This document shows, in pieces, positions 28,630-37,012 of a DNA stretch of 64,000 bases. The DNA comes from CAZMGV01 sp964565925 (GTDB lineage: Bacteria > JAGRBM01 > JAHCIT01): NCBI GenBank assembly GCA_964565925.1, contig CAZMGV010000008.1, forward strand, positions 116,679 to 180,678. Reading direction: 5' to 3'. A program made the position numbers and the translations under genes. Below the pieces are notes generated by a model, which made no database searches, was not told the origin of the DNA, and was given only the letters and a program-made list of their open reading frames with translations. Position 1 is the stretch's first letter. Each line of letters opens with the position of its first letter.

Positions 28630-28644
28630 GGCACAGAAAGTGCC
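28630..28644 (-). terminator. Weak intrinsic terminator after the flippase-like gene
   Basis: GGCAC/GTGCC stem with a 5-base loop, then TTAATTCACATTTTTT on the minus strand. It lies 25 bases past the stop of the upstream gene. Stem is only 5 bp. The rest of 28374-28668 holds the dcw promoter region and no gene. Confidence 0.35.
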
Positions 28645-28668
28645 CGAAAATTCCACCGCGGGGGAGTT

Positions 28669-29724
28669 TCAGGCGTTGGAGGGGGATTTCTTGAGCCGGT
28701 CGCTGATGATGAGCGGCCCCACCAGCACGAGCGTCGAAATCTGCTGGACCAGTACCAGCGTCGAGAGCGCTATCAGCTTTGTTTTATCGATCCCCCAGGA
28801 AGGCGGCAGGAAGTAGATGAGCGCCGCCTCGCGGGACCCGGTGCCGAGGAAACCCGCCGGAACGATGGTCGCGGCTCCCAGCACCGCCCAGATAACGAGC
28901 ACCTGGTCCGGTGTGATGTTGATCGACACCGACCGGCAGAAGAGCCACAGCGCGAGGCCGATCGGAATGAAGGCGAGCAGCGACAGCGCGACGATCTTCA
29001 CACGGTCCGCAAACGTCCGGCCCCTGAGCCACAGGCCGATCTGGTAGAAGACCTTGCGGAACTTGTTCAGTTTGGTCTCGTCGGTGCCTTCGGGCGCCAG
29101 CAGGTTCCGGGGCACGAACAGGAAGCTCGCCAGAATCAGCAGCGCGCCGCCGAGAATCGGCAGACCGAAGAAGCTGACCGGCAGGTCCGGATATCCCATC
29201 TTCGAGAACGGCAGGACGACCGACTTGGGGATTGCGCTGCAGCCAAGACCCAGCACCAGCAACACACCCGCGCCGTCCATCAACTTTTCCACGAGCCCGG
29301 CGGCGATGGCGGCGCTCCAGGAAAGTCCGTCCTGCTTCAGATCCACGCATTTGAGGAAATCGCCGACACGCCCCGGCGTCACCACGCCCCAGAAGGCGGA
29401 GTTCAGGAAACTCTTGGCATGCCGCCACAGACGGCCTGTTTCCGGCGGGGCACCCTCGCCCGGATGGGCGAACACGGTCCAGCGCAGCGCCCGGAAACCC
29501 TGATAAAACGGCGTCATCAGCATGCCGAGCGCCACGAGCACGAGATCCGCATGGACGAGTTCGGCCGCGACCTTCTTGATGTCGAACTTGAACATGAAGG
29601 CGACAAATACGCCCACACCCGCGATCTGGATGAACCGCTGGAAATAAGGGTTATTGAGAAGACCCTTTTTGGGTTCCAGGCCCGGCTGAACCTCGACGTT
29701 CGACGCCGGTTTCGACGCGCTCAT
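28669..29724 (-). CDS. Flippase-like / lysylphosphatidylglycerol synthase TM-region protein
   Basis: 351 residues, about eight membrane helices, UPF0104 family. Seen: a re-entrant region near LRALRWTVF, KSFLNSAFWGVVTPGRVGDFLK (the family motif with P-GR-GE-like residues), and the C-terminal VPAGFLGTGSREAALIYF. Members are integral membrane proteins found alone or as the transmembrane half of MprF; many are thought to move lipids. No synthase domain is present. It is the last gene after HPr on this strand. Substrate unknown. Confidence 0.75.
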   Translation of the reverse strand: MSASKPASNVEVQPGLEPKKGLLNNPYFQRFIQIAGVGVFVAFMFKFDIKKVAAELVHADLVLVALGMLMTPFYQGFRALRWTVFAHPGEGAPPETGRLWRHAKSFLNSAFWGVVTPGRVGDFLKCVDLKQDGLSWSAAIAAGLVEKLMDGAGVLLVLGLGCSAIPKSVVLPFSKMGYPDLPVSFFGLPILGGALLILASFLFVPRNLLAPEGTDETKLNKFRKVFYQIGLWLRGRTFADRVKIVALSLLAFIPIGLALWLFCRSVSINITPDQVLVIWAVLGAATIVPAGFLGTGSREAALIYFLPPSWGIDKTKLIALSTLVLVQQISTLVLVGPLIISDRLKKSPSNA

Positions 29725-29733
29725 GGTGGCGGC

Positions 29734-30003
29734 TCAGATCTCTTCGCCGAAGCGGTTGGCGAACAGTTCCTGTGTTCTGGCGAGCAGTTCGGCGGCGTCT
29801 TCGCCCTCGGCAGTCACATCGACGTCTTCGCCGATCGAGGCGGCGAGCGTGAGCACGCCCAGTATCGAGCGGCCGTTTACCGTCTGGCCGTCCTTGGAGA
29901 GCCATACTTCCGACTTGAACTTCTGGAACAGTTGCACCAGCACGGCCGAGGCGCGCGCGTGGAGTCCGAGGCGGTTGATAATCTTGAGTCGTACGGTGGG
30001 CAT
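29734..30003 (-). CDS. Phosphocarrier protein HPr
   Basis: 89 residues. From the ATG at 30003 the phosphorylatable histidine is His15 (NRLGLHARAS) and the regulatory serine is Ser46 (VNGRSILGVL), exactly the canonical numbering, which supports this start over a TTG 15 bases earlier. Ser46 is the substrate of HprK, encoded four genes upstream. Downstream of EIIA by 11 bases. No EI or sugar EIIBC gene is visible, so a regulatory role is likely. Confidence 0.93.
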   Translation of the reverse strand: MPTVRLKIINRLGLHARASAVLVQLFQKFKSEVWLSKDGQTVNGRSILGVLTLAASIGEDVDVTAEGEDAAELLARTQELFANRFGEEI

Positions 30004-30014
30004 GTCTGTCCGGT

Positions 30015-30443
30015 TCAACCCACCTGCGATTTTTCGGTTTTCTTGGGCGAGAGGATTTCGCTCGCCAGCGAGATGTTCTGCCGTCCGGCGGCCTTCAGCT
30101 CGTGCGCCAGTTCCACGACCGAGAGCCGGTTCTGGCGGCTCGTTACCATCTTGAGCATCATGGGCAGGTTCACGCCAGAGAGCACCTCGACCCGCTCGGG
30201 TTCCAGAAACGCGAGGCTGACGTTCGACGGCGTGCCGCCGAACATGTCGGTGAGAATGAGTACGCCTTCTCCCGTGTCCACTTTCTTGACGGCCGCCTTG
30301 AGCTGCTCCGACGACAGCTGCGGCGCGTCCGTCGGCCCCTGCCCGACCACTTCCACCTGATCCTGCTTGCCGGCAATGAACTCCGCGGCTTCCCGCAGGG
30401 CCTTCCCTAGCGACGCATGGGTAACAATGACGATTCCGATCAT
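30015..30443 (-). CDS. PTS EIIA component, mannose family
   Basis: 142 residues, EIIA-Man/DhaM-like fold: N-terminal MIGIVIVTHASLGKALREAA with the likely phospho-His9, and LTDMFGGTPSNVSLAF. It would accept phosphate from HPr. Free-standing EIIA-Man proteins in this gene block, with no EIIBCD, are usually considered regulatory. Precedes HPr, follows rapZ after 69 bases. Confidence 0.9.
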   Translation of the reverse strand: MIGIVIVTHASLGKALREAAEFIAGKQDQVEVVGQGPTDAPQLSSEQLKAAVKKVDTGEGVLILTDMFGGTPSNVSLAFLEPERVEVLSGVNLPMMLKMVTSRQNRLSVVELAHELKAAGRQNISLASEILSPKKTEKSQVG

Positions 30444-30512
30444 GTGATTCTGGCGCCTTTCACTGCGGCCCGCAGGTGGTAGCTCCGGCGGGGGGCCGGG
30501 TCAAACCCCTTT

Positions 30513-31379
30513 TCATCCGCCGGGCAGCTCCCTATGACGCACCCGGACCTGATAGCCCGCGCGCTTCAGGTGGTCCTCCAGCCAGACTGCCATGGCCACG
30601 CTGCGGTGCTGCCCGCCCGTGCATCCGAAGGCCACCGTGAGCTGGCTGCGGCCTTCGTGGGCGAACGACGGAAGCGCGTGTTCGAGCAGCCGTTCGATCC
30701 CGTTGACGAACTCCGTCGCGGCCGGCTGGTGCAGGACGTATTCGTACACCGGCCGGTCGAGACCGGTCAGATCGCGCAGTTTTTCCTCCCAGTAGGGGTT
30801 GGGCAGGAAGCGCACGTCGAAGATGAAGTTGGCCTCGGGCGGCACCCCATGCGGGAAGGCGAAGGACAGGATCGTCACGGCCAGCATCGACTTTTCGTCC
30901 AGGTCCTCGCCGCCGTATTGCCGGACAAGATGAGACCGCAGGTCGTGGACCGAGAGGCCGGTGGTGTCGATCACCCGGCCCGCCTTGCGGCGCAGCGGTT
31001 CCAGGACGGCCCGTTCTTTGCGCAGGCCCTCGTCCACCGAGTCGTTGCCGGCCGAGAGCGGCGGGCGTCGCCGGGTGGAGGTGAAGCGGCGCTGGAGCAC
31101 CTCGTGGGTGGCGTCCAGAAAGATGATCTCGGGCTTCAGCCCGGCTTTCTCAAGCGCGGCGATCGACGGATCGACGTCGTCCCAGAACTCGCCCTCGCGC
31201 ACGTCGATCCCCACGACGACCCGGTCGGCAGCCTTGGGGCGCTTGTCGAGCAGGTCCACCAGATTCGGCAGCAGCGCCGGAGGCAGATTGTCGATGCAGA
31301 AGAATCCCAGATCCTCGAAGGTCTTGAGCGCCGTCGTGCGGCCGGCGCCGGAGAGTCCGGTGACGAGAATGAGCCGCAT
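30513..31379 (-). CDS. rapZ: RapZ/YvcJ-family nucleotide-binding protein with Arg in the P-loop
   Basis: 288 residues. N-terminal P-loop ATPase fold: VTGLSGAGRTTALKTFEDLG, then FCIDNLPPALLP; C-terminal RapZ domain with FDVRFLPNPYWEEKLRDLTG and AFGCTGGQHRSVAMA. RapZ binds RNA and amino-sugar metabolites in Enterobacteria; YvcJ hydrolyses nucleotides. Here the Walker A lysine (GxxGxGK) reads Arg (codon CGC), which may weaken nucleotide binding. Starts directly after the hprK stop with no gap. Confidence 0.93.
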   Translation of the reverse strand: MRLILVTGLSGAGRTTALKTFEDLGFFCIDNLPPALLPNLVDLLDKRPKAADRVVVGIDVREGEFWDDVDPSIAALEKAGLKPEIIFLDATHEVLQRRFTSTRRRPPLSAGNDSVDEGLRKERAVLEPLRRKAGRVIDTTGLSVHDLRSHLVRQYGGEDLDEKSMLAVTILSFAFPHGVPPEANFIFDVRFLPNPYWEEKLRDLTGLDRPVYEYVLHQPAATEFVNGIERLLEHALPSFAHEGRSQLTVAFGCTGGQHRSVAMAVWLEDHLKRAGYQVRVRHRELPGG

Positions 31380-32342
31380 CTATTCGATGTCCTCGTCCAT
31401 GGTCCCGCGGACGGCGCTCCGTTCGCTGATCCGCTTGACCAGACGCTCCTCGAACTCGCGGGCGGAATAGATCCCCCGCTGCTTGAGCATCTGGTTGCGG
31501 GCGGCGACTTCGAGGATAGCGGTCATGTTGCGGCCCGGGGTCACCGGGATGGTGAGCATCGGGATTTTCACGGACATCAGCTCGTGGAACTTCTCGTCGA
31601 GTCCCAGCCGGTCGTAATCCTGGTCCGTCTTCCAGTCGACCAGCTGGACCACCAGTTCGATCTTCTTGCGTTCACGGATGGAAGAGATGCCGAACAGCTC
31701 GCGCATGTTCAGGATGCCCAGGCCCCGGATCTCCATATGATGGCGCAGGATGTCGCTTCCCATGCCGATCAGGTTGGCCGGCGGGACCTTGATGATCTCG
31801 ACCACGTCGTCGGCGATGAACCGGTGCCCGTTCAGCACCAGGTCCAGCGCGCACTCGCTCTTTCCGATGCCGCTCTTGCCGACCAGCAGGATGCCGATAC
31901 CGAACACGTCGACAAGCACGCCGTGAATGGTCGTGCGTTCGGAGAGCGTGTCCTCCAGCTTGCGGGAGACGCGCTGGACGAAAACCGTCGTGTCGTGTCC
32001 CGTGCGCAGGAGCGGCACGTCGTTGCGCTCGCATACCTGCTTGAGCACCGGCGGCACCGCGTTTCGGGAAGTGATGACGAACGCCAGCACACCGCCCTTC
32101 AGCAGTTTTTCGAGGTCTTCGGCGTGGCCCGGGCCGGCCGCCTCGAGGAAACTGATCTCGGCCTTGCCCAGCAGCTGGAGCCGTTCGGGATGGTGATGTT
32201 CCAGGAAGCCGGTGAGGTGCAGCCCGGTCTTCTGGACCTTGGCGGAGGTGATCGGCCGGGAGAAGGCCGCGTCCGACCCCGCGCAACGCTCGAGGTCCAG
32301 CGAAAACTCGTCCGGCTCAAGCAGATCCGAAAGCTTGATCAT
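31380..32342 (-). CDS. hprK: HPr kinase/phosphorylase
   Basis: 320 residues. N-terminal substrate-like domain and C-terminal bulb-type P-loop kinase domain: catalytic His140 in IHGVLVDVFGIG, Walker A GKSGIGKS at 155-162, FIADDVVEI, EIRGLGILNM (HprK signature), and a C-terminal helix with Arg/Glu pairs. It phosphorylates and dephosphorylates HPr at Ser46. Between ptsN and rapZ. Confidence 0.95.
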   Translation of the reverse strand: MIKLSDLLEPDEFSLDLERCAGSDAAFSRPITSAKVQKTGLHLTGFLEHHHPERLQLLGKAEISFLEAAGPGHAEDLEKLLKGGVLAFVITSRNAVPPVLKQVCERNDVPLLRTGHDTTVFVQRVSRKLEDTLSERTTIHGVLVDVFGIGILLVGKSGIGKSECALDLVLNGHRFIADDVVEIIKVPPANLIGMGSDILRHHMEIRGLGILNMRELFGISSIRERKKIELVVQLVDWKTDQDYDRLGLDEKFHELMSVKIPMLTIPVTPGRNMTAILEVAARNQMLKQRGIYSAREFEERLVKRISERSAVRGTMDEDIE

Positions 32343-32381
32343 TGAACAGAAACCCCCGGGGCTCTTCCCACCCCGGAAAGT

Positions 32382-32843
32382 CTAGGCGACCCGATCGTCA
32401 GCGTCGATAAAGACCTGGGACATTTCCTCGGCCGTCCGGCATTCGAGCAGCCGGCTCCGGCAGTCGGCTTCCTTGAGCAGCCGGGCCAGCCGGGCAAGCA
32501 CCTTGAGATGGTGGGTCGGGTCATTATCGGGCGCCAGCAGTCCCACGAACAGGTGGGTATCCTTGCCGTCCAGCGCGCCGAACGGCAGACCCGGCCGGTG
32601 AACCCCGACGACGATCACGACTTCTTTCAGGCCCTTCAGTTTACCATGGGGGATAGCCACACCGTCGCTCAGCGCGGTGGAGCCCAGCTTTTCCCGCTCG
32701 CACAGCGCCCGCTGGATCGTCTCCGCGTCCACCCCGCCCGATCCCGACGCCAGACGGGCCATCTCGGCAATAACCTCGCCGGAAGTGGTCCCCTTCAGCC
32801 CCGGTTCGTAGCAGGCGTGGGCGAGAATCGGTTTGATTTTCAT
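32382..32843 (-). CDS. ptsN: Nitrogen-PTS EIIA component PtsN
   Basis: 153 residues, EIIA-Ntr/fructose fold. Phospho-acceptor His66 in VAIPHGKLKG; also LFVGLLAPDNDPTHHLKVLA typical of the family. It usually acts as a regulator tied to sigma-54 genes. Genes for EI-Ntr (ptsP) and NPr (ptsO) are not in the window, though HPr may serve. 40 bases upstream of hprK. Confidence 0.93.
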   Translation of the reverse strand: MKIKPILAHACYEPGLKGTTSGEVIAEMARLASGSGGVDAETIQRALCEREKLGSTALSDGVAIPHGKLKGLKEVVIVVGVHRPGLPFGALDGKDTHLFVGLLAPDNDPTHHLKVLARLARLLKEADCRSRLLECRTAEEMSQVFIDADDRVA

Positions 32844-32890
32844 CCGTTCAGGTGTCCGGAAGTTCCGCGGCCCAGAGGTCCGCGGACCAG

Positions 32891-33451
32891 TTACATTTCA
32901 GGTACGATCAGGCCCAGTGCGCCGTCTTTGCGCTTGTAGAGCACGTTGATCTCGTCGCTCTGGACATTACGGAACACGAGGAACTTGTTCTTCATGTAGT
33001 CGATCTGCATGGCCGCCTCGTCGACGCTCATCGGCTTGTCGGCGATCGGTTCCAGGCGGATGATCTGCGGGCCGGCGCTGTAGCCGGGCTTCGCGTCGGC
33101 CTTCGCCGCGCGCTTGACCGTCTCTTTGGCCGCCGACTTGTAGGACCCGGCGTGGGTCGAGCCGTGGTGTTCCTTGGAGCGGTCCTTGTGGCGGCGGAGC
33201 TGCTTCTCGATCTTCTCCAGCGCGAGGTCGATGGTCGCGTACATGTCGGAGGTCGAGTGCTCGGCCTTCACGCGGGTTCCGTGGGCCTCGAGCTGGATGG
33301 CGGCCCGGTGACGGCCCTTCTCGGAGGTCATCGTGACATGGGCCTCGATCGGTTCGTCGAGGTACTTCTTCACCTTCTGGATTTTCGTTTCAACGTGCGA
33401 GCGCAGCGCCTCGCTGGACGGCATGTGCCGGAAGGTTACGTTGGTCTGCAT
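32891..33451 (-). CDS. hpf: Ribosome hibernation promoting factor, long form
   Basis: 186 residues. N-terminal S30AE/YfiA domain (about 1-100: NVTFRHMPSSEALRSHVETK), then a linker rich in Lys/Ala, then the C-terminal dimerisation domain (about 125-186) ending in LIVPEM. The presence of both makes it a long HPF that forms 100S ribosome dimers on its own. Placed between rpoN and ptsN as in many Proteobacteria. Confidence 0.94.
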   Translation of the reverse strand: MQTNVTFRHMPSSEALRSHVETKIQKVKKYLDEPIEAHVTMTSEKGRHRAAIQLEAHGTRVKAEHSTSDMYATIDLALEKIEKQLRRHKDRSKEHHGSTHAGSYKSAAKETVKRAAKADAKPGYSAGPQIIRLEPIADKPMSVDEAAMQIDYMKNKFLVFRNVQSDEINVLYKRKDGALGLIVPEM

Positions 33452-33529
33452 AGTGGTTCGGGGTCCTTTCGGGCGGGCGTACGGAACGTCCGCTGTTTAG
33501 TTGTCCGCAGGGGGGCCGGGGAAGGCCTT

Positions 33530-35002
33530 TCAGTAGAACTTTTTCCGCTTCGAGGAGGACGGGATGCTCAGCTGCTCGCGGTATTTCGTCAGCGCGCGGC
33601 GTGAGATGGTAATACCCGACTCCTTCAGCTTGTCGACGATTTCCATGTCGGTGAGGGGCACTTCGCCTTCCTCCGAGACCAGCTTCTTCAGCCTTTCCTT
33701 GACCGATTCGCTGGCCACCGACCCGCCGTATGTAGTCGATATACCCGAGTTGAAGAAATACTTGAGCTCGAAGATTCCGCGGTGGGTATGCACATATTTG
33801 TTGCTGGTCACCCGGGACACCGTGGATTCGTGCATCCCGATATCCTCGGCCACGTCCTTGAGAATCAGCGGTTTGAGGTGCTCGATCCCGTTGTCCAGGA
33901 ACTCCCGCTGGAACTTGATGATCGATTCGACCACCCGGTAGATCGTGCGCTTGCGCTGGTGAACGCTCTTGATCAGCCATTCGGCGCTGCGGAGCTTCTG
34001 CTGCACGTATTCGCGGGTGGCCTTGGACCCGCTCGAGTGCTGGGCCCGCAGCAGGTTCAGGTACTGCCGGTTCACCCGGACGTTGGGCAGGTCGTCATCA
34101 TTGAGCCGCACCCGGTAACCCTCGGTCTGGTCCTTCTCCACATAGACGTCGGGGATGATGTACTGGTTGTCGCTCGTGTCCTGCCAGTTGCGGGCCGGGA
34201 CGGGTTCCAGGGTTTTCAGGAAGTTCAGCGCCTCGACGACGTTCTCAGGCGTTTCCTTGAGTTTTCTCGCCAGCGGCTTGAAGTTGCGGCCGTCCACCAT
34301 GTCCAGATGGCCGTCCACGATATTCCACGAGAGCGACCCCTCGAACCCCAGCACTTCCAGCTGCGCCAGCAGGCATTCACGCAGGTTGCGGGCGCAGATG
34401 CCGGGCGGGTCGAGCTGGCGGAGCTTGGCCAGCACGACGTCGATCTTCTGGGTATCGGCGGCTCCGGTGGCCGCGGCGATCTCTTCGTTCGTCGAATCCA
34501 GGTAACCGCGTTCGTCCAGGTTCTCGACGCAGTAGGCGGCGATCAGCCGGTCCTGCTCGTCGAAATCGCCCATCTTGATCTGCCAGAGCAGATGCTCCTG
34601 GAGCGTATCGGGGCGCGAGATGGAGGCCTGGATGAACTCCCGGGTCTCGTCGTCCATGCCGTCGGACGAGAGATTCGGGTGGGACCGCTCAAGGCTGTAG
34701 GATTCGAGGTAGCTGTCCCAGTCGAACTCGCCGACCCCCTCGCCTTCCTGACCGGTCAGTTCCTTGCCGGGGGTTTCGGGCACGTCGACGATGGTCGGAG
34801 CGTCCGCCAGCTCGGGCGAGAGCGGGCGCTCGTCCACCTGTTCGAGCATCGGATTTTCGAGCAGTTCCTGCTCGATATGTTCGGCGAGCTCAAGACGGTT
34901 GTACTGCAGGAGGCGAATCGCCATCTGCAACTGAGGCGTCATCTTGAGTGTCTGGGTCTGCTTGAGACCGACACTCATCTGCTGGCGGGGGCCAACGGAC
35001 AT
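33530..35002 (-). CDS. rpoN: RNA polymerase sigma-54 factor
   Basis: 490 residues. Region I is Gln/Leu-rich (LKMTPQLQMAIRLLQYNRLE) and contacts bacterial enhancer-binding proteins; region II is acidic (about 65-120); core-binding and HTH domains follow, with the RpoN box near 468-477 (RRALTKYREQ, consensus ARRTVAKYRE). It reads -24/-12 promoters. The first ATG is at 35002; Met9 (34978) is an alternative. The usual lptB is not upstream; pyrG is. Confidence 0.95.
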   Translation of the reverse strand: MSVGPRQQMSVGLKQTQTLKMTPQLQMAIRLLQYNRLELAEHIEQELLENPMLEQVDERPLSPELADAPTIVDVPETPGKELTGQEGEGVGEFDWDSYLESYSLERSHPNLSSDGMDDETREFIQASISRPDTLQEHLLWQIKMGDFDEQDRLIAAYCVENLDERGYLDSTNEEIAAATGAADTQKIDVVLAKLRQLDPPGICARNLRECLLAQLEVLGFEGSLSWNIVDGHLDMVDGRNFKPLARKLKETPENVVEALNFLKTLEPVPARNWQDTSDNQYIIPDVYVEKDQTEGYRVRLNDDDLPNVRVNRQYLNLLRAQHSSGSKATREYVQQKLRSAEWLIKSVHQRKRTIYRVVESIIKFQREFLDNGIEHLKPLILKDVAEDIGMHESTVSRVTSNKYVHTHRGIFELKYFFNSGISTTYGGSVASESVKERLKKLVSEEGEVPLTDMEIVDKLKESGITISRRALTKYREQLSIPSSSKRKKFY

Positions 35003-35064
35003 TTATCTAGTAATATCCCCTAGTTACGGTGATTTTCAGAGCCCGGGACTTTCTTCTTGCGAAA

Positions 35065-35073
35065 ATTATACCA
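35065..35073 (-). promoter_or_regulatory. Extended -10 promoter candidate for rpoN
   Basis: TGGTATAAT on the minus strand: a perfect TATAAT with an extended TGn, about 60 bases before the rpoN start. No convincing -35. The 35003-35302 interval is AT-rich compared with its surroundings and otherwise holds no gene. Confidence 0.45.
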
Positions 35074-35302
35074 ACCGCAGGAGTGCGGGTCTATAGAAAG
35101 GCCGCCGAAAGCACAAAGTGGATATCTAACCAGTTGAAATTACATAATAAAATTTATCATGTTCTATTCGATTGGCGCGTCAACCGACCGCTGGCGCTCG
35201 GAAAATGGCCATCAACTTGCTTGAAACCGCCGGAAAACGGGCTGAAAACAGGCACTTGCAGCGGATGGCCGGCAGTGATGATGAAAGGGTGTGACCGCGT
35301 CC

Positions 35303-36928
35303 CTAGCCGACCGCCACCTTGCCCAGGCGCCCCTTCTGGCGCTCGACCGACGCACGGATAAAGTCCCTGAACAGGGGATGCGGCGCGGTCGGACGGCTTT
35401 TGAACTCCGGATGGAACTGGCAGCCCAGGAACCACGGGTGTCCGGCGATCTCGCAGATCTCCACCAGCGAACCGTCCGGCGACAGGCCCGACAGGACCAG
35501 CCCCTTGGCGCTCAACTGGTCGCGATACCGGTTGTTGAACTCGAACCGGTGGCGGTGGCGTTCGCTGATCTCGAACGCGTCATACACTTTCGCCGCGAGC
35601 GTGCCGCGCTGGAGCATGCACTCGTACGCACCCAGCCGCATGGTGCCGCCCATGCCCTTCACATTCTGCTGACTCTCCATCAGGTCGATGACGCAGTTGT
35701 TCGATTCGGGATCGAACTCGCGCGACGTGGCGCCGGGAACCCCGCAAACATTGCGGGAAAACTCGATCACCATCATCTGCATGCCGAGACAGATGCCGAA
35801 GAACGGGATCCCGTGTTCGCGGACGAACTTGATCGCCCGGATCTTGCCCTCGGTGCCGCGCTTGCCGAACCCGCCGGGCACCAGAACCCCGTCGTAGCGT
35901 TCCAGTTCCGGCAGCAGCGCCGTCTCGGGAATCTCCTCGGCGTCCACGAAGTGAAGTTTCACCTTCACGCCGTTGGCGAGCCCGCCGTGTATGAGCGCCT
36001 CGTTGAGCGACTTGTAGCTCTCCGTCAGGTCCACGTATTTTCCGACGATCGCGATGTCGACGTTTCCGGTGGGGTGGCGGTACGTGCGGACGATCTTCTC
36101 CCAGGCGGAGAGTTCCGGCTTCTTCGCCCAGATATTGAGCTTTTCCACGACCCGCTCGTCGACGCCCTGGTCATGGAGCTTGATCGGCACCTCGTAGATC
36201 GATTCCGCGTCCTCGGCCGCGATCACGCAGTTGCGGTCCACGTTGCAGAACAGCGCGATCTTTTCCTTCATGTCGTCCGGCAGCGGACGGTCCACGCGGC
36301 AGAGCAGGATATCGGGATCGATGCCGATTTCGCGCAGGGTCTTCACCGAGTGCTGTGTCGGCTTCGACTTCAGCTCGCCGGAACTGGACAGGTAGGGCAC
36401 CAGCGTCAGGTGGATATAGAGGGTGCTCTCGCGGCCCAGATCGAACTTGAACTGGCGGATCGCCTCCAGGAACGGAAGGCTCTCGATGTCGCCCACCGTC
36501 CCGCCCACTTCCACGATGGCGATATGCTTGCCCTCGGCCGCCAGCTTGATGCGGCGCTTGATCTCGTCGGTAATGTGCGGGATCACCTGGACGGTCTTGC
36601 CCAGATAGTCGCCGCGGCGTTCCTTGTTGATGACTTCGAGATAGACCTGGCCGGAAGTGAAGTTGTTGTTCCGGGTCATCAGCGCGTGCGTGTAGCGCTC
36701 GTAGTGGCCCAGATCGAGATCGGTCTCCGTGCCGTCATCGGTGACGAACACCTCGCCGTGCTGGAACGGACTCATGGTACCCGGATCGACGTTGATGTAG
36801 GGATCGAGCTTGATGAGCGTCACGTCAAGACCGCGCGCCTCGAGGATCGCGCCAATGCTCGCCGCCGCCAGTCCCTTGCCTAAAGAACTGGTAACACCGC
36901 CCGTGACGAAGATAAATTTGGGTTTCAT
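35303..36928 (-). CDS. pyrG: CTP synthase
   Basis: 541 residues, normal. Amidoligase domain: FVTGGVTSSLGKGLAAASIG and DPYINVDPGTMSPFQHGEV; GATase1 domain: GVLVPGGFGKRG, catalytic Cys in FFGICLGMQMMVIEF, and C-terminal HPEFKSRPTAPHPLF with the triad His/Glu. It makes CTP from UTP and glutamine. A good sigma-70-type promoter lies directly upstream. kdsA, eno or kdsB, frequent neighbours elsewhere, are absent. Confidence 0.97.
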   Translation of the reverse strand: MKPKFIFVTGGVTSSLGKGLAAASIGAILEARGLDVTLIKLDPYINVDPGTMSPFQHGEVFVTDDGTETDLDLGHYERYTHALMTRNNNFTSGQVYLEVINKERRGDYLGKTVQVIPHITDEIKRRIKLAAEGKHIAIVEVGGTVGDIESLPFLEAIRQFKFDLGRESTLYIHLTLVPYLSSSGELKSKPTQHSVKTLREIGIDPDILLCRVDRPLPDDMKEKIALFCNVDRNCVIAAEDAESIYEVPIKLHDQGVDERVVEKLNIWAKKPELSAWEKIVRTYRHPTGNVDIAIVGKYVDLTESYKSLNEALIHGGLANGVKVKLHFVDAEEIPETALLPELERYDGVLVPGGFGKRGTEGKIRAIKFVREHGIPFFGICLGMQMMVIEFSRNVCGVPGATSREFDPESNNCVIDLMESQQNVKGMGGTMRLGAYECMLQRGTLAAKVYDAFEISERHRHRFEFNNRYRDQLSAKGLVLSGLSPDGSLVEICEIAGHPWFLGCQFHPEFKSRPTAPHPLFRDFIRASVERQKGRLGKVAVG

Positions 36929-36955
36929 TCCGTGCCTTTTTCAGCCCGGAACTGG

Positions 36956-36983
36956 AGTATAAAACCGGCCCCTGTTCAGTCAA
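36956..36983 (-). promoter_or_regulatory. Sigma-70-type promoter of pyrG
   Basis: TTGACT (complement of 36978-36983), 16-base spacer, TATACT (complement of 36956-36961). Ends 28 bases before the pyrG start. Each hexamer matches consensus at five of six positions. Confidence 0.65.
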
Positions 36984-37012
36984 CCCGCGGTGAAAATTCT
37001 CATCGGCGGGTG

